A stretch of 64,000 nucleotides of DNA, from positions 1 through 64,000 of the forward strand of contig CAZCGA010000004.1 of assembly GCA_964498075.1 (NCBI GenBank), given 5' to 3'. The translations under genes and the position numbers were made by a program. How positions within the stretch are numbered: the first letter of the stretch is position 1; every line of letters begins with the position of its first letter. Source of the DNA: CAZCGA01 sp964498075. Lineage in GTDB: Bacteria > Desulfobacterota > Binatia > HRBIN30. Positions 20,563 to 30,190 of this stretch are shown piece after piece. Under the pieces are notes generated by a model that made no database searches, was not told the DNA's origin, and saw nothing but the letters and a program-made list of their open reading frames with translations.

Positions 20563-21042
20563 CTATTGGGGAGTGGCGGTGCGCTCCGGCAGCGCGACGC
20601 GTTGCAGCTGGACCTGCGGCGTGAACTGCAGCAGCGGTTGCAGGGTGTGCAGCTTGTATTCCTTCTCGTAGCAGATGCGCACGATGCCGGTGTTGATGAG
20701 CACCTTGAAGCACTGGATGCACGGCGTGTGCGTGATGTAGATGTGGGCGTCGCGAATCACCGCACCGTTCTTCGCCGCTTGCGCGATGGCGTTGATCTCG
20801 GCGTGAATGGTGCGAAAGCAGTTCTCCTCGATCTCGCCCGCCGGCGTCTCCGACTTGTAGATGAGACATCCGACGTCGGTGCAGTGCGGCAAACCGGCGG
20901 GTGAGCCGTTGTACCCGGTGGCCAGAATGTTTTTGTCGCGCACGATCACGGCACCTACCTTGGCGCGGGTGCACGTCGACCGCTCGGCCACCTGCCGCGT
21001 GATCGTCAGGAAGTACTGATCCCAGCTCGGCCGCTCGTTCAT
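20563..21042 (-). CDS. Deoxycytidylate/cytidine deaminase family protein
   Basis: The 159-residue zinc deaminase has the catalytic HAE (His80, Glu82) and the zinc cysteines in TPCIQC (Cys108, Cys111). An N-terminal KVGAVIVRDKNILATGYNG is typical of dCMP deaminases (ComEB/Dcd type), which make dUMP for thymidylate synthesis. The start MNERPSWDQYF overlaps the stop of the M50 protease gene in an ATGA arrangement, which excludes the longer upstream frame. Confidence 0.92.
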   Translation of the reverse strand: MNERPSWDQYFLTITRQVAERSTCTRAKVGAVIVRDKNILATGYNGSPAGLPHCTDVGCLIYKSETPAGEIEENCFRTIHAEINAIAQAAKNGAVIRDAHIYITHTPCIQCFKVLINTGIVRICYEKEYKLHTLQPLLQFTPQVQLQRVALPERTATPQ

Positions 21043-22079
21043 AGCGGAATCCCCCGGACCCGACGTGCCACGCGCCACGGCACGACGGCGCCGCCGTGCC
21101 GGTGCGTCGATGGGTGCGGCTGCCACGCCACCGGTGTCTGCGCACCGTCGAAGACCGGTGACGGCGGTGTGACGGACAGCGGCTCGGCCATGAAGGTCAC
21201 GATAAATGCACCGATGGTGAGCCACGCCCCCAGCCGCCGACGAGCGTCCAACGGCGTCCACGTATCCATCGTGGGCGGATGGTCGACCCCGATGAGCATC
21301 AGCAGTACGACCCAGACAAACCACCCCTGCCAGCCTTCGAAGCCCAGGACGGCGATGACCCCGAGAAAAACGCGCGCGATCCAACGATGCCAGCGGCCGA
21401 ACATCGCGTAGATGACGTGCCCGCCGTCGAGCTGTCCAACCGGCAGGAGATTGAGAAAGGTCACGAACAGCCCGAACCAGCCGGCGAGTGCGATCGGGTG
21501 GAGCACGATGGTGGCATCCTCGGGCGTCGTGCCCAGCGCCAAGCGCGTGAGGAACGAAAAGAGGATTGAATCCCCGAGCACCAAGCCGCCCTCATGCATG
21601 CCCAGCGGCCGCACCTCGGACAATCGCAAGCCGATGAGCACAGCAGGGATGGCGACGAACAGCCCTGCCCAGGGTCCCGCGGCGCCGACGTCGAACAGCG
21701 CGCGCCGCGTCTCGGGCGGCGACTTCATACGGATGAAGGCCCCGAAGGTGCCGATGAACACCGGCGGTGCCGGAATGAAATACGGCAACGTCGCGCGCAC
21801 CCCATGCACCCGCGACAGCACGTAGTGACCCAGCTCGTGAATCAGCAGGATCGACAGCAGGGTGATGGCAAACGGAAAACCCGCCCGGATGCTGCCGGGA
21901 TCGGAGAGCGGATCGGCCCCGACTTGAAACGCACCGGCCATGGCAGTGGTAATGAACGTCACCACAAAAAGCACAATGTGGATGACGGGAACACGACGTG
22001 CCCGGTGCACGGCGACCGGTCGCTCCCAGGAGGGCACCCGGTAGGTATCAACAGTGGGATCGGGACCGCCGGTTCTCAT
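21039..22079 (-). CDS. Site-2 protease family (M50) membrane metallopeptidase
   Basis: The protein has several membrane helices. The zinc motif HELGH (81-85) lies in one and a distal NLLPVGQLDGGH supplies the third ligand Asp. This is the intramembrane protease fold, resembling the short rhomboid-less group without a PDZ domain. It is in an overlapping run with SAM hydrolase upstream and dCMP deaminase downstream (ATGA overlaps on both sides). The substrate is unknown; no sigma/anti-sigma pair is adjacent. Confidence 0.9.
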   Translation of the reverse strand: MRTGGPDPTVDTYRVPSWERPVAVHRARRVPVIHIVLFVVTFITTAMAGAFQVGADPLSDPGSIRAGFPFAITLLSILLIHELGHYVLSRVHGVRATLPYFIPAPPVFIGTFGAFIRMKSPPETRRALFDVGAAGPWAGLFVAIPAVLIGLRLSEVRPLGMHEGGLVLGDSILFSFLTRLALGTTPEDATIVLHPIALAGWFGLFVTFLNLLPVGQLDGGHVIYAMFGRWHRWIARVFLGVIAVLGFEGWQGWFVWVVLLMLIGVDHPPTMDTWTPLDARRRLGAWLTIGAFIVTFMAEPLSVTPPSPVFDGAQTPVAWQPHPSTHRHGGAVVPWRVARRVRGIPL

Positions 22080-22876
22080 ACGTCACGTGACTCCACGACC
22101 ACGGTCACGGGCGTTCCCGGTCCCGCAGCAAACGTTCGCGCGGCGCTGCCGTTGCGCACCACGATCTCCACCATCCCCCAACTCCCCACAATCGCCAGCG
22201 GCGCACCCTCCGGAACCGCAGCATAGCTGGCAACCGGCCCGGCAACGCGCGCGTTGTTGATGCTAACGGAAACTGTTTGCCCTGGGAAGCGTGCCAAAGC
22301 AGGCGCGTCGATATTGGTGACGAGGTTCCCGAAGTGGTCCACGTACAACACCGCGCCGGTGATCCCGGAGGCGGTGGAGCGCGGCACCGGCAGCTCTAGC
22401 TCGACGATCGATTCGAGCACCGGCCCGATGGTGTCTGCGGCGACGCCGCGCGACAGGTGCGCCGCCACTGGGGCGAAAATATCTCGCCCGTGGAAGGTTT
22501 GAGACAACGGATGCCGGAACAACTGTTCGTTTTGGATCCGGCGGACAGTGCGCCGCTGCAGAACCGCCGCCGCCGGCGCAAGCACGCCGTTGTCGGGTCC
22601 GACCAGCCAGGCGCTGTCCGTCTCGATGACGATCGGCCGACGCTCCGAGCCGACGCCGGGATCCACGACCGCGACGTGAATCGTGCCGGGAGGAAACCAG
22701 CCGACGGCGTTGCGCAGCACCAGCGCCGCCGGCGTAATCGCCTGCGGGGGAATGGCGTGCGTCAAGTCGACGAGGCGCGCATCGGGGTTGATGCCCAGGA
22801 TCACGCCCTTCATGATCCCGGCGAAGGCGTCCGCCATGCCGAAATCGGTGAGCAGGGTAATGATCCGCGGCGGCAT
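22076..22876 (-). CDS. SAM hydroxide adenosyltransferase (DUF62)
   Basis: Members hydrolyse S-adenosylmethionine to adenosine and methionine and are related to fluorinase/chlorinase. The N-terminal LLTDFGMADAFAGIMKGV carries the conserved Asp. HVAVVDPGVGS and WLVGPDNGVL form the active-site loops of the hydroxide-using group, and no halogenase insertion is evident. The start at 22876 (MPPRIITLL) lies 14 nt after gshA; longer frames in the gshA end are not needed. The 266-residue length is typical. Confidence 0.9.
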   Translation of the reverse strand: MPPRIITLLTDFGMADAFAGIMKGVILGINPDARLVDLTHAIPPQAITPAALVLRNAVGWFPPGTIHVAVVDPGVGSERRPIVIETDSAWLVGPDNGVLAPAAAVLQRRTVRRIQNEQLFRHPLSQTFHGRDIFAPVAAHLSRGVAADTIGPVLESIVELELPVPRSTASGITGAVLYVDHFGNLVTNIDAPALARFPGQTVSVSINNARVAGPVASYAAVPEGAPLAIVGSWGMVEIVVRNGSAARTFAAGPGTPVTVVVESRDV

Positions 22877-22890
22877 CGTCCGCAGGCGGC

Positions 22891-24261
22891 CTACGCGGCG
22901 ATCCGGTACGCGCTGCCGGCGACGAGTCGTGAGACCTCTCGGTGCCAGATGCCGTCCCACTTCTCAATCACCAGATCGGCTGGGCAACGACCTCGTCGCA
23001 CCTGGTCCCGCAGGCGTTCGAGGTACAACGCCTCGCTGTCGCCATCGCCGTTGAGTTGCCGCTGGCGCGCCAGTCCTTGCTCGGCGATCTTGATCAGCTC
23101 CCACGTCAGCTCGCGCACTTCGATCCCACCGATGCGGGCCTTCAGCGCCTGGCGGTGGACCGCGTGGTACAGCTCGAGGCGTTCCTCCCAGCGCCACCGC
23201 TTCACCAGGTCCCAGGCCGCCCGCAGGCAATCCTCCTCATAGAAGATGCCCTTGATCAGTGCCGGTGCGGCGAGCATCAGCTCGGGTGGCTGGCTGTCGA
23301 TGGAGCGCACCTCGATGTATCCCTTCAGGCGAACCTCCGGAAACAGCGTCGTCAGGTGCGCATTCCAATCGGCCAGGGTGGCGCGTTCCCCCTGGTAGCC
23401 GTCCGTCCAGAAGCGACGGAAGGTCAGCGCCGTCATGTCGAACCAGCGATCGCCGCGTACCAAGAAGTACATCGGGACGTCGAGGGCGTACTCGACGTAT
23501 TCGCTGAAGCCGCAGGCGGCGTTGAAGACGAAAGGCAAGAGGCCGCAACGCGCCGCGTCGGTGTCGGTCCAGATGTGGCCGCGGCAGCTCATGAAGTGGT
23601 TGAGCCGCCCATCACTCAGCGGCGAGTTGGCGAACATCGCGGTCAGCAGCGGCGCGATGCCCATGCCGACCCGCATCTTGAGCATCGCGTCACGCTCGCT
23701 CCCATAGTCGATGTTCACCTGCACCGTGGCCGTCTGCTTCATCATCCGTTGGCCGAGACTGCCCACCCGCAGCATGTACGGCGCCATGATGCCGTACCGA
23801 CGCTTGGGCACCCATTCGATCTGCTCGAGGGTGCTCAGCGGCTGCATCCCAAGACCCAGAAACGCGATGCCGAGCTCGTCACCGATGCCGACGATCTGCT
23901 GCACGTGCTCGGCAAACTCGCTCTGTGTGCAATGCACGCTCTCGCATTGCATGCCGCTGAGCTCGAGCTGACCGCCGGGCTCCAGCGTGACGGAGGCGCC
24001 GGGACCCTGCAGGGCGATCGTGCGTCCATCCTCAATGACCGGCTGCCACCCGTGGCGATCCGCGAGCCGCCGCAGCACCTCTTCGATGCCGCCCGTGAAG
24101 GGGACGGCCTGCCCGTTCGCCGCCCACACGGCGACCTTCTCGTACTCGGTGCCGATCCGCCACGTGGCGCGCGGCTTACAGGCGGCCTCGAAGTACGAGA
24201 CCAGCTGCTCGTAGTGGTCGATGAGAATCGGGGCGCCGCTCTCGGCAACGTATTGTGACAT
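22891..24261 (-). CDS. gshA: Glutamate--cysteine ligase
   Basis: This enzyme makes gamma-glutamylcysteine, the first step to glutathione. The 456-residue protein fits the plant/alphaproteobacterial type. It has an N-terminal WRIGTEYEKVAV substrate motif, EPGGQLELSG in the ATP site, an MQTATVQVN-like KQTATVQVNIDYGSE, and GYIEVRSIDSQPP near the end. No gshB is seen in the window. It appears to be the first gene of a long minus-strand run, with its own promoter candidate at 24284-24313. The start MSQYVAESG at 24261 is the first ATG that leaves the promoter intact. Confidence 0.93.
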   Translation of the reverse strand: MSQYVAESGAPILIDHYEQLVSYFEAACKPRATWRIGTEYEKVAVWAANGQAVPFTGGIEEVLRRLADRHGWQPVIEDGRTIALQGPGASVTLEPGGQLELSGMQCESVHCTQSEFAEHVQQIVGIGDELGIAFLGLGMQPLSTLEQIEWVPKRRYGIMAPYMLRVGSLGQRMMKQTATVQVNIDYGSERDAMLKMRVGMGIAPLLTAMFANSPLSDGRLNHFMSCRGHIWTDTDAARCGLLPFVFNAACGFSEYVEYALDVPMYFLVRGDRWFDMTALTFRRFWTDGYQGERATLADWNAHLTTLFPEVRLKGYIEVRSIDSQPPELMLAAPALIKGIFYEEDCLRAAWDLVKRWRWEERLELYHAVHRQALKARIGGIEVRELTWELIKIAEQGLARQRQLNGDGDSEALYLERLRDQVRRGRCPADLVIEKWDGIWHREVSRLVAGSAYRIAA

Positions 24262-24283
24262 TGCGGTATCCGGCGGACGGCAA

Positions 24284-24313
24284 ACCATAGCGCCGGCGCA
24301 CGAGCTATCGCAA
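24284..24313 (-). promoter_or_regulatory. Candidate sigma70-type promoter for gshA
   Basis: On the minus strand TTGCGA (24313-24308), an 18-bp spacer and TATGGT (24289-24284) lie 22 nt before the gshA ATG, in the gap after the GT39 gene. Confidence 0.45.
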
Positions 24314-24338
24314 GCGATCGACAACCCCCGCGGCGTCT

Positions 24339-26030
24339 TCAGTGCAACGGCTGGTTGGTGACCACCCAGCGCACGCGGTCGCGCGCCAGGATGTAGTACG
24401 GATGCGGGACCGCGCCGTCGAGATGCGGACGCACCAGCAGCGGGTCGGTGATGAAGAACACGCGCTCGCTCCGCCACCGATCCTCGAACTGCTCGCGGCT
24501 GATGAACAGATCGTCGAGGTGCGGCGATAAGTACGGGGGCTCGACAAACCCCGCCGGACGCACGAGCACGAGCTTGCGACGCAAATAGAAATTCATCGTG
24601 GCGCATTGCTGGTACTCGACCGGCGCTTCAAAGACCACGGGCTCTTCGGGCTCGGCCAGCGCACCGATGGCAGCGGCCAGAGGGGCGCTGGAATTGACGC
24701 GCGCCACCAGCTCCAAGCCGTAGTGCACACACGGGATGAGGGCGGCAAATGCCGCGATCAGGGGCGGGGCCACCCACGCTCGCCGCCCCAGCAGCGCCGC
24801 CGCCGCCGCAACCAGCGCCCCGGCAGCCGCGATCCCGAAGGTGGTGCGGGCAAGCGGCACCATCTCATGCACCGACGCCAACCACGGCTGCGCCGTAATG
24901 ATGCCGGGAACGATGAATGGTGCGGGCAGGATGAGCAGCCCCCACACCACAACGTGCGCGGTCACCGCCCGCACCAACCGGACGCCGGACGCGTGCGCGT
25001 AGTCGCGAAACAGCTTCGCCACCAGCAGCGCGACCGCCGGGAGCGCCGGAATGCTGTAGTGCTCCATGCGCGATGCGGCCGCTGAGAAAAACAGCAGCAC
25101 GACCGCAACCCACGCCAGCAGCAGACGGACCCCGTACCCCTGCCGGGTGTCGCGCACCCGCCGCATCGCGGTCACACACGCCAATGGGGCGAAGAGGGTC
25201 CACGGAAACAGGCGCAGCGCGAACGCGCTCCAGAATACCGCCAGCGATACCGGCTCGGAGTCGCGCGGAAACTTCCGATCGAGAAAGAAGAGGAGATGCT
25301 GGTTGACGATGTAGTCCCATGCAAACCCGGGATGCTGCAGACCCACGAGGACATGCCACGGGGCGACCAGCAAGACGACGAGCCACCAAGCTCGCGGCCG
25401 CAGCAGCTCCCGCACGAGGTCGGCACGCCGCTCGATGGCCAGCAGCGCGGCACACACAACGCCCGGAACGAGCACCGCTAGCAGACCCTTGCCGAGCAGC
25501 CCGACGGCAACCGACACTTGCAGCGCGATCAGTGGCCCGCGCCGCAGCGCCGGCGGGGCCCACCATAACTGCGTGAACGCCACGAACGTACCGACAATGC
25601 TCGCCGTCAGGATGAGATCCGGCCGCACCTCGTGCGTCTCCAGGAAGAATCCGGCAGTCGCGATCAAGACGAAGCCGGCGAGCAGCCCGGTCTCGACATC
25701 AAACAGCAGCGTCCCCAGCTGGACCAGCAAGGTCACGATGACCAGCCCGGCCACCGCGCTCGGCAGACGCGCCGCATATTCGTTGATCCCGAACGCGAGA
25801 TCGGAGAGACCGATCAACCAGTAGGCAAGCGGCGGCTTGTTCAGGAACAGCACGTAGTTGAGCCGCGGCGTGATCCAGTCGCCGCTCTCGACCATCTCGC
25901 GTGCCACCTCGGCGTACTCCGCTTCATTGGGATCGTCGAGGAGTGGCGCAGCCCCGAGCGCGGAGAAGAATCCCCACACCGCCAGCGCGAGCAGCAGCAG
26001 AACGGCGCCGCGTCTCCAGGTGGACAGCAT
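24339..26030 (-). CDS. GT39/ArnT-like membrane glycosyltransferase
   Basis: The 563-residue protein has an N-terminal anchor and a first periplasmic loop with the family motif DDPNEAEYAEVAREM. About 10-12 further membrane helices follow, then a soluble C-terminal domain from about residue 450. This is the layout of polyprenyl-phosphate-sugar transferases such as ArnT, which modify lipid A or proteins on the outer face of the inner membrane. The acceptor is unknown. It stands between the sirtuin gene (upstream, 25 nt) and gshA. Confidence 0.9.
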   Translation of the reverse strand: MLSTWRRGAVLLLLALAVWGFFSALGAAPLLDDPNEAEYAEVAREMVESGDWITPRLNYVLFLNKPPLAYWLIGLSDLAFGINEYAARLPSAVAGLVIVTLLVQLGTLLFDVETGLLAGFVLIATAGFFLETHEVRPDLILTASIVGTFVAFTQLWWAPPALRRGPLIALQVSVAVGLLGKGLLAVLVPGVVCAALLAIERRADLVRELLRPRAWWLVVLLVAPWHVLVGLQHPGFAWDYIVNQHLLFFLDRKFPRDSEPVSLAVFWSAFALRLFPWTLFAPLACVTAMRRVRDTRQGYGVRLLLAWVAVVLLFFSAAASRMEHYSIPALPAVALLVAKLFRDYAHASGVRLVRAVTAHVVVWGLLILPAPFIVPGIITAQPWLASVHEMVPLARTTFGIAAAGALVAAAAALLGRRAWVAPPLIAAFAALIPCVHYGLELVARVNSSAPLAAAIGALAEPEEPVVFEAPVEYQQCATMNFYLRRKLVLVRPAGFVEPPYLSPHLDDLFISREQFEDRWRSERVFFITDPLLVRPHLDGAVPHPYYILARDRVRWVVTNQPLH

Positions 26031-26055
26031 CGAAACGGAAACCGTCCTCGTGCGG

Positions 26056-26841
26056 TTACGCGCCGCGCCGCTGCCCGATGCTGGTGACCAGCTGCGGCAG
26101 GACGGTGGCGGACGACCCCCGCAGGCTGATCGAACTGTACGGCGTCAGCTCGCTTTCGTAGAGATTGATCTCGATGACGTCACCGCCGCGCTGCCGCACG
26201 TCGAGCGGAAACTGCGCCGCCGGATAGACCGTGGCGGAGGTGCCCGCGACCACCATGCAGTCGCAACGATCCGCCTCCTCGAAACAGCGCTCCAGCACGT
26301 CGGGGGGGATGGGTTCGCCGAAGGACACGGTGTCGCTCTTCAGGACGCCGTCGCAGCGCGGACAACGCGGCGGCAGCTCGTGGGTCGAGATCTCCTCACG
26401 CGCGAAGCGGCTGACGCACTGAATGCAGCGGATGAGCGTCGCGTTGCCGTGGATCTCCGCCAGCCGAGCGCTGCCGGCGGCGCGATGCAGATTGTCGATG
26501 TTCTGCGTGATCACGCAGCGGAGAATGCCCGCGGCTTCCAGCTCGGCCAAGGCGTGATGCCCGGGGTTCGGTTGCGCCGCGCGCAGCGTCTCCCACAGCT
26601 CGCGCATCGGACCACTCGGCGAGAGCCGCTCGCGCCACGCCTTCGCCGGATCGGCAAGGAACCGCTGATAGCCGTTCATGGGCGGCTCGCCGTGCTTGGT
26701 CCACAGACCGCCGGGACCACGGAAGGGTGGAATGCCGCTCTCCACCGACATGCCGGCGCCGGTCAGAGCGACGACGTATCGGGCTCGGAGGATCACCTCC
26801 GCCGCACGTTCGATGTCGGCGGTGAGCGTGTCGGCTTGCAT
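26056..26841 (-). CDS. NAD-dependent protein deacylase (Sir2 family)
   Basis: Sirtuins remove acyl groups from lysines using NAD. The protein has GAGMSVESGIPPFRG (NAD binding), QNIDNLH and EIHGNA with the catalytic His. Four zinc cysteines sit in CIQC...CPRC, and the C-terminal GTSATVYPAAQFP follows. Length is 261 residues. The start MQADTLTAD at 26841 is chosen because the much longer open frame upstream has shadow-like composition and overlaps the divergent gene at 26980. Confidence 0.93.
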   Translation of the reverse strand: MQADTLTADIERAAEVILRARYVVALTGAGMSVESGIPPFRGPGGLWTKHGEPPMNGYQRFLADPAKAWRERLSPSGPMRELWETLRAAQPNPGHHALAELEAAGILRCVITQNIDNLHRAAGSARLAEIHGNATLIRCIQCVSRFAREEISTHELPPRCPRCDGVLKSDTVSFGEPIPPDVLERCFEEADRCDCMVVAGTSATVYPAAQFPLDVRQRGGDVIEINLYESELTPYSSISLRGSSATVLPQLVTSIGQRRGA

Positions 26842-26979
26842 ATGCGTGACGTCCTGCTGCCCGGCTCCCTCGCCACAGCGGTCCGGGTTGACCCGCCTTC
26901 GCGCTGCAGTATAGGAAGACGCCGGAGATTTCAACGCAGCCGCGCGCACCGCGTGCGGCTGGACAAGCAGGAGGCGTGC

Positions 26980-27558
26980 ATGAAGTCGTGGTGGATCGCG
27001 GGCATCATCATGTTTGTGGCGATGGCGAGAGCATTGGCGGCGCCGGCGCCGGACGTGCAGATCATCAAGGACAACGATGGAACCGTCCTGGGTATGACCG
27101 TCGTATGCAGTGAGTGCCAGTCGGGGGCTGGCACATCCAAGGCGGCCTGCACCGGCGGAGCGGAGACCGGTTGGGTCGACGGCAAGCCGTGCGGCAAGTG
27201 CCTGCTCAGCGCGAATGCGAACGCGCGCTGGCAGTCTCGACACTCGATGCACTTCACCGGCAAGCTCGTCGATCAGTCGGGACAACCGGCAAAGGACCGC
27301 TTCGTGAAGCTCTTCCTGACCAACGGTTGGAGTGTGCGCAGCAAGACCGGCGACGACGGCACCTACCGCCTGATGGTTGGCCCTACCGTGCAACCCAAGG
27401 CGAAAAAACCGCTGCGCGTTGATCTCGGCGCACGCGTTGATTCCGGGAAGAGCCGCGACTACTTCGCTATCTACTTGCTCCCGGAATCCTACAACCCGTG
27501 CGCCGCGAGTGAAGGTCCACCGGCGAGCGTGGAAAAGCGGAACGGGAAGAAGCCCTGA
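26980..27558 (+). CDS. Secreted Cys-containing protein with carboxypeptidase-regulatory-like domain
   Basis: A signal peptide (MKSWWIAGIIMFVAMARALA, cleavage near Ala20-Ala21) is followed by a Cys-rich segment with CSEC and CGKC pairs that could bind metal or form disulfides. A beta-sandwich-like segment then carries FTGKLVDQSGQPAKDRFVKL and TGDDGTYRLMV, typical of carboxypeptidase D regulatory/transthyretin-like folds. GCAGGAGGCG precedes the ATG. It probably acts in the periplasm or outside. Its specific role is unknown, and it is upstream of and in line with a sensor kinase gene. Confidence 0.8.
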   Translation: MKSWWIAGIIMFVAMARALAAPAPDVQIIKDNDGTVLGMTVVCSECQSGAGTSKAACTGGAETGWVDGKPCGKCLLSANANARWQSRHSMHFTGKLVDQSGQPAKDRFVKLFLTNGWSVRSKTGDDGTYRLMVGPTVQPKAKKPLRVDLGARVDSGKSRDYFAIYLLPESYNPCAASEGPPASVEKRNGKKP

Positions 27559-27590
27559 GCGATTTCGCCCGCGCCACGGGCGGAGAACGC

Positions 27591-27620
27591 TTGCTAACCT
27601 GGGTAAGCCCACAGTACTAT
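27591..27620 (+). promoter_or_regulatory. Candidate promoter for the hybrid histidine kinase, possibly leaderless
   Basis: TTGCTA (27591-27596), an 18-bp spacer and TACTAT (27615-27620) end 7 nt before the GTG at 27628. This would make 27628, not 27622, the natural start of a leaderless message. Confidence 0.45.
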
Positions 27621-27621
27621 T

Positions 27622-30180
27622 GTGACCGTGCACCCCGTCGCGCGCCTGCGGTGGAAGTCATTCGGCCAGGGTCTGAAGCACGACCTCATCCAGCAGACGG
27701 CGTTCTTCGTCCTGGTGTTTCGCGTGCTCGAGGGGCTGGCCGCGTGGCTCTTGTTCAACGAGCTGTTCCTGCCTGCAGCCCCGGATGTGTGGCCGCTCCA
27801 CCTGGTCTTCGTCGCCTATTTCCTGATCAACTCCGCGCTGTGCCTGCGCTACCGCTACGGGCAGATCACGAACCTGATGGTCTTCCTCGACGTGGCCATC
27901 AACCTCGGTACCGTCACCCTCGTCGCGCGCTACACCGGCGGGCTCGCCAGCCCGCTGGTGCTCATCAGCCTGTTCAAGGTCGCCGCCTACGCCTTGGTGT
28001 TCAGTCCACAAGCCGGAACGCTTGCCGCCGTACTGGCTCTGGGAGGGCTCGGCGGGCTCGGTCTGGGCGAGGTGCTGGGGTGGTGGGACATGGTGATACT
28101 CGACCAGACCCTGGAGCGACGCATCGAGTTCGTCTTCCGCGTCTCCGTGCTCGGTATGATCCTCGTCGCCGCGACGTGGATGTTCAACCAAGTGGCTGAC
28201 AAGGACCGGCGCCTGCTGTTGGAAGCGCGGCGCGCCAAAGACGCGGCGGATCGTGAGCGCGCCGAAGCCGCCGTGACTGGGGCGCTGCTGGCAGTCAGCG
28301 AAGCCGTCAGCCGCCCGACGAGCCTGGAGGAAATCCTCTACAAGGTGGTCGACATCGCGCCGCGCGTGCTGCACGTGGACTACTGCGGCATCTTTCTCTG
28401 GAATGAGGACACCGGCACCTACCGCGGCGCCGCGGCCGGGGGCATCCCCGCAGACCTGGCCGATCACCTCACCAAGATGCAGCTGACCCCGGACCAGGTT
28501 CCCGACCTCGAGTGGGTGCGCCAGCTCGGGCATTGCGCCATGATCCCGTCGCGCGGTCCCACCCGGCTCGGCGTACCGGAGACCCCGACGTTGCTCACCG
28601 CACCGCTGCTCAGCCTCGGGCAGTTCTACGGCGTCGTGCAGTTCGCCCGCCGCGGCGGCAACAGCTTCGTGCAGCGCGATCTCACCATCGCCGACGGTAT
28701 CGCCCGACAGACCGCGGTTGCCATCGAACGGGCGCGGCTGCTCGAAGCCAGCCGGCGCCTGGTGCGCGCGGTGGAGAGCACGCAGGAAGCGGTGCTGATC
28801 ACCGATCGCCACCGGCGTGTCGTCTTTGCGAATCAGGCGTTCCTGCAAGTCTTCGGGTACACCTGGGAGGAAGTGAAGGGACTGGACTCGCTCACCCTGG
28901 CCGGCGGGATGGACCCCGAATGGCTGCGCGACGTCGAGCGCAGTGTCGTCGAGCAGAGCTGGCGTGGCGAGGCCGTCGCGCGGCGCAAGGACGGGGCGAC
29001 GTTTCCCGCCGCCTTGCACGTCAACCTGATCCGCACGCAAGACAACCAGATCGAAGGGGTGGTGGCGATCGTGGAGGACATTTCGGCGCAGAAGCACTTG
29101 CAGGAGCAGCTGCAGCGCACCGAGCGGCTGGCCGCCGCCGGCGAGCTCGCCGCGGGTGTCGCGCACGAGGTGAACAACGCGCTGACCAGCATTCTGGGAC
29201 AAGCCGAGTCGGCGCGCGTCAGCGCCGACGTCGACAGCTTGCACGCCGCCATGGAGTGCGTGGAAACCCAAGGACGGCGCATTGCCGACATCGTCCAAGG
29301 GCTCTTGGGCTTTGCCCGCCCGCAGCCGCCGGAACGTGGGCCGATCGATCTGCGGGCCCTGGTCCGCGAGACCCTGGCGCTGATGGCGCACGACCTTGGT
29401 CGCAACCGGGTCCGTAGCGAAACGCGTTTCGCACCGGAGCTGCCGCCGGTGTTGGCCGACGCGAAGCAGATCCAGCAGGTGCTGGTGAACCTGTTCACCA
29501 ATGCCATGCAGGCGATGGAGCCACGTGGCGGCGGCGTGCTCGCGGTGAGCATCGCGCCGGCCGCCGGTGTCGTCCGCCTCGAAGTCCAAGACCACGGAAC
29601 CGGCATCGATCCGGAGGTGCTGCCGCGCGTCTTCGACCCGTTCTTTTCCACCAAAGCCATGGGGACGGGGCTCGGGCTCAGCGTGAGCTACGCCATCGTG
29701 CGGGCACATGGCGGCGACATGACGGTGCGCAGCACCCTGAACGAAGGCACGACGTTCACCCTGAAGCTGCCGGCCGTGGCGGACACGCCGGCCGAGCGGC
29801 CGCGCAGCGTCCTGCTCATCGATGACGACCCGGCGGTCGCCGACACGTTGGCGGCGATGCTGGCGCGCGAGGGGCTCACGGTGCAGCGGGCCGCCAGCGG
29901 GGAGGAGGGGCTGGCGATTCTCCGCGGTGAATCGTTCGATGCGATCTTTCTCGACGTGCGCCTGCCCGACATCCCGGGGCCGGAGGTCTACGCCCGGCTC
30001 GCCGCCGAGCGCCCGGAGCTGGCGCAGCGCGTGGTGTTCGTCACCGGCGGCTTGTGGCGCATCGGCGGTCGCGGCTTGCGCGAGAAGCTGCCGGCGCAAC
30101 CGACGTTGAGCAAACCCTGCACGGCGGCGCAGATCCACGAGGTCTTGCGCCTCCTGCGCGACGCGCGTGCGGCCGCGTAG
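27622..30180 (+). CDS. Hybrid sensor histidine kinase/response regulator
   Basis: The domain order is: about six membrane helices (residues 15-190), a short coiled coil, GAF (about 215-375), PAS (about 380-495), HisKA, HATPase and a C-terminal receiver. HisKA has the phospho-acceptor His in GVAHEVNNALTS. HATPase has NAMQAMEP, DHGTGIDP and GTGLGLSVSYAIV. The receiver has LLIDDDPAVAD and the acceptor Asp in FLDVRLPD. The membrane part senses an unknown cue. No output regulator is adjacent, although two stand-alone receivers lie 5 kb away. The start may be GTG 27622 or, by promoter position, GTG 27628. Confidence 0.93.
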   Translation: MTVHPVARLRWKSFGQGLKHDLIQQTAFFVLVFRVLEGLAAWLLFNELFLPAAPDVWPLHLVFVAYFLINSALCLRYRYGQITNLMVFLDVAINLGTVTLVARYTGGLASPLVLISLFKVAAYALVFSPQAGTLAAVLALGGLGGLGLGEVLGWWDMVILDQTLERRIEFVFRVSVLGMILVAATWMFNQVADKDRRLLLEARRAKDAADRERAEAAVTGALLAVSEAVSRPTSLEEILYKVVDIAPRVLHVDYCGIFLWNEDTGTYRGAAAGGIPADLADHLTKMQLTPDQVPDLEWVRQLGHCAMIPSRGPTRLGVPETPTLLTAPLLSLGQFYGVVQFARRGGNSFVQRDLTIADGIARQTAVAIERARLLEASRRLVRAVESTQEAVLITDRHRRVVFANQAFLQVFGYTWEEVKGLDSLTLAGGMDPEWLRDVERSVVEQSWRGEAVARRKDGATFPAALHVNLIRTQDNQIEGVVAIVEDISAQKHLQEQLQRTERLAAAGELAAGVAHEVNNALTSILGQAESARVSADVDSLHAAMECVETQGRRIADIVQGLLGFARPQPPERGPIDLRALVRETLALMAHDLGRNRVRSETRFAPELPPVLADAKQIQQVLVNLFTNAMQAMEPRGGGVLAVSIAPAAGVVRLEVQDHGTGIDPEVLPRVFDPFFSTKAMGTGLGLSVSYAIVRAHGGDMTVRSTLNEGTTFTLKLPAVADTPAERPRSVLLIDDDPAVADTLAAMLAREGLTVQRAASGEEGLAILRGESFDAIFLDVRLPDIPGPEVYARLAAERPELAQRVVFVTGGLWRIGGRGLREKLPAQPTLSKPCTAAQIHEVLRLLRDARAAA

Positions 30181-30190
30181 AGCGGCTGCC

